Shown here piece after piece: positions 15,777 to 16,523 of a stretch of DNA of 16,523 bases (position 1 is its first letter; the number at the start of each line of letters is the position of its first letter). The translations under genes and the position numbers were made by a program. The notes beneath the pieces are model-generated. The model was not told where the DNA came from. It worked only from the letters and a program-made list of their open reading frames with translations, and did not search any database. This DNA comes from JAPLYB01 sp964481435 (GTDB lineage: Archaea; Nanobdellota; Nanobdellia; Pacearchaeales; UBA284): NCBI GenBank assembly GCA_964481435.1, contig CAYZTH010000020.1:1-16523 (forward strand), given 5' to 3'.

Positions 15777-16487
15777 CTAATCTTCAAGTCCGAAATAGAT
15801 TCTTCGTCTTGAGGCGCCTTTGTTATCCACAGAAAGGAATATGAGTTTTCCTATTTCTCTTGTGTTTTTGACGTGTGTTCCGCCGTCAGGCTGTTCATCG
15901 ATGTCCCCGATTTTCAGAATACGGATGTCTTGGATTGCGAGAGGAAGACCTTTGGCAAGTTTACATAGATTTGAGATAGATTCTGCTTCTTTTCTTGAAA
16001 TTGTGTAAGCAGAGACCTCTGCTCCTTTTTCTAGGGCGGTGTTTGCTTTGCCAATATATGATCCAAGTTGTTCTCTGTCAAATTTTTCTAAGTCAAAATC
16101 TACTCTAGACTTATCCTGGCCAAGCTGATTTCCAGTTATCAGGGCGTTTGTTTCTTTATTGATTATAGATGATAGAACATGGGCTGCTGTGTGCATCCTC
16201 ATCATCTTGTATCTCCAGGGCCAGTCAAGGATGCCGTGAATCTTTTCATTTATCTTTAGGCCTTCTGTTGATTCTAGATGATGGATTATTTTTCCTTGTT
16301 CTTTTTTGCAAGACAGAACTTGATAGGATTTTCCATTATGGGTTAGAGTTCCTTTATCTCCTAGTTGGCCTCCTGATTCAGGATAAAAAAGAGTCTGGTC
16401 TAGTTCTAGGTCATTATTTTGAATTGATGTTATTGTCGCATCAAATTCTTTTTGATATGCATTCTCAAGATAGAGGGGTTTTGTCAT
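15777..16487 (-). CDS. alaX: AlaX-type alanyl-tRNA editing protein (medium form)
   Basis: Free-standing editing enzyme that hydrolyses mischarged tRNA-Ala (typically Ser- or Gly-tRNA-Ala), in the cytosol. The N-terminal beta-barrel region carries the Gly motif FYPESGGQLGDKG (34-46). The editing core has the metal motif HTAAH (H99, H103) and a second part DGGTHVKNTREIG with H205. The Cys of the CGGTH form is D201 here; I recall DGGTH in some AlaX-M members, so this may be typical and not a defect. At 236 residues with no synthetase domain it fits AlaX-M, not AlaX-L or full AlaRS. The ATG at 16487 lies about 25 bases after TTTATAAA, implying a leaderless message. It is followed on the same strand, after 74 bases, by the nucleotidyltransferase gene, with a promoter in between; no T-run separates them, so readthrough is possible. 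Confidence 0.92.
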   Translation of the reverse strand: MTKPLYLENAYQKEFDATITSIQNNDLELDQTLFYPESGGQLGDKGTLTHNGKSYQVLSCKKEQGKIIHHLESTEGLKINEKIHGILDWPWRYKMMRMHTAAHVLSSIINKETNALITGNQLGQDKSRVDFDLEKFDREQLGSYIGKANTALEKGAEVSAYTISRKEAESISNLCKLAKGLPLAIQDIRILKIGDIDEQPDGGTHVKNTREIGKLIFLSVDNKGASRRRIYFGLED

Positions 16488-16507
16488 GAGATTTAATTTC
16501 TTCGGAA

Positions 16508-16515
16508 TTTATAAA
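16508..16515 (-). promoter_or_regulatory. TATA box of alaX
   Basis: The palindromic TTTATAAA is centred about 25 bases upstream of the alaX ATG with no Shine-Dalgarno between, a pattern expected of a leaderless archaeal transcript. Confidence 0.6.
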
Positions 16516-16523
16516 TTTAAGGA

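Noticed and set aside
16169..16489. 106-residue plus-strand frame opposite alaX
   Set aside because: Antisense to the editing domain with its HTAAH motif; sequence resembles no family.

Overview
The window looks like a piece of an AT-rich archaeal chromosome, most likely from a small-genome DPANN-type lineage (Woesearchaeota/Pacearchaeota-like); the lineage is inference. The archaeal signs are direct: an archaeal/eukaryal-type prolyl-tRNA synthetase with a four-Cys C-terminal metal site, a single-domain KaiC-like ATPase, a medium-length AlaX editing protein, TATA-like boxes about 25 bases before start codons (implying leaderless transcripts), and surface proteins packed with Asn-X-Ser/Thr sequons.

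Left two thirds (1-11016, + strand): a tightly packed cluster of three membrane-anchored surface proteins. The first gene enters the window already open and only its C-terminal 713 residues are visible. The second encodes a 2655-residue protein: N-terminal membrane segment, small Cys knot, beta-rich stalk, putative beta-propeller, Ig-like repeats, an Asn/Ser-rich right-handed beta-helix, more Ig-like repeats, then an anchor module. That module (Ig-like domains, Cys motif, Gly-rich linker, NEW3-like Ig domain, membrane-proximal helices, one transmembrane segment and about 160 residues of cytosolic helical hairpins) is almost the whole visible part of the first gene. The third gene (297 residues, overlapping the second by 4 bases) is a miniature that keeps only signal segment, membrane-proximal helices, transmembrane segment and cytosolic hairpin. 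The three probably form one operon, and may build one cell-surface assembly that shares an intracellular interaction module. A hairpin plus T-run follows the third gene.

Middle (11017-13255): a KaiC-like ATPase (- strand) diverges from nucleoside diphosphate kinase (+ strand) with back-to-back TATA boxes. A NUDIX hydrolase (- strand) follows, flanked on both sides by intergenic copies of a GGCACAAYGTTG word, one of them inside a 50-base inverted repeat.

Right end (13256-16523, - strand): alaX, then a winged-helix nucleotidyltransferase, a HEPN protein and proS. The nucleotidyltransferase/HEPN pair overlaps by 4 bases and the HEPN stop lies 3 bases from the proS start, so the three probably share one transcript. 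The promoter of this trio carries two 16-base direct repeats, each with the palindrome ACAATTGT, exactly 20 bases apart and overlapping the TATA box: a probable operator for the winged-helix protein. A toxin-antitoxin-like module therefore appears to sit at the head of an essential aminoacylation gene.

No rRNA, tRNA, CRISPR array, insertion sequence or integrase was recognised. No stretch above 300 bases lacks a gene.
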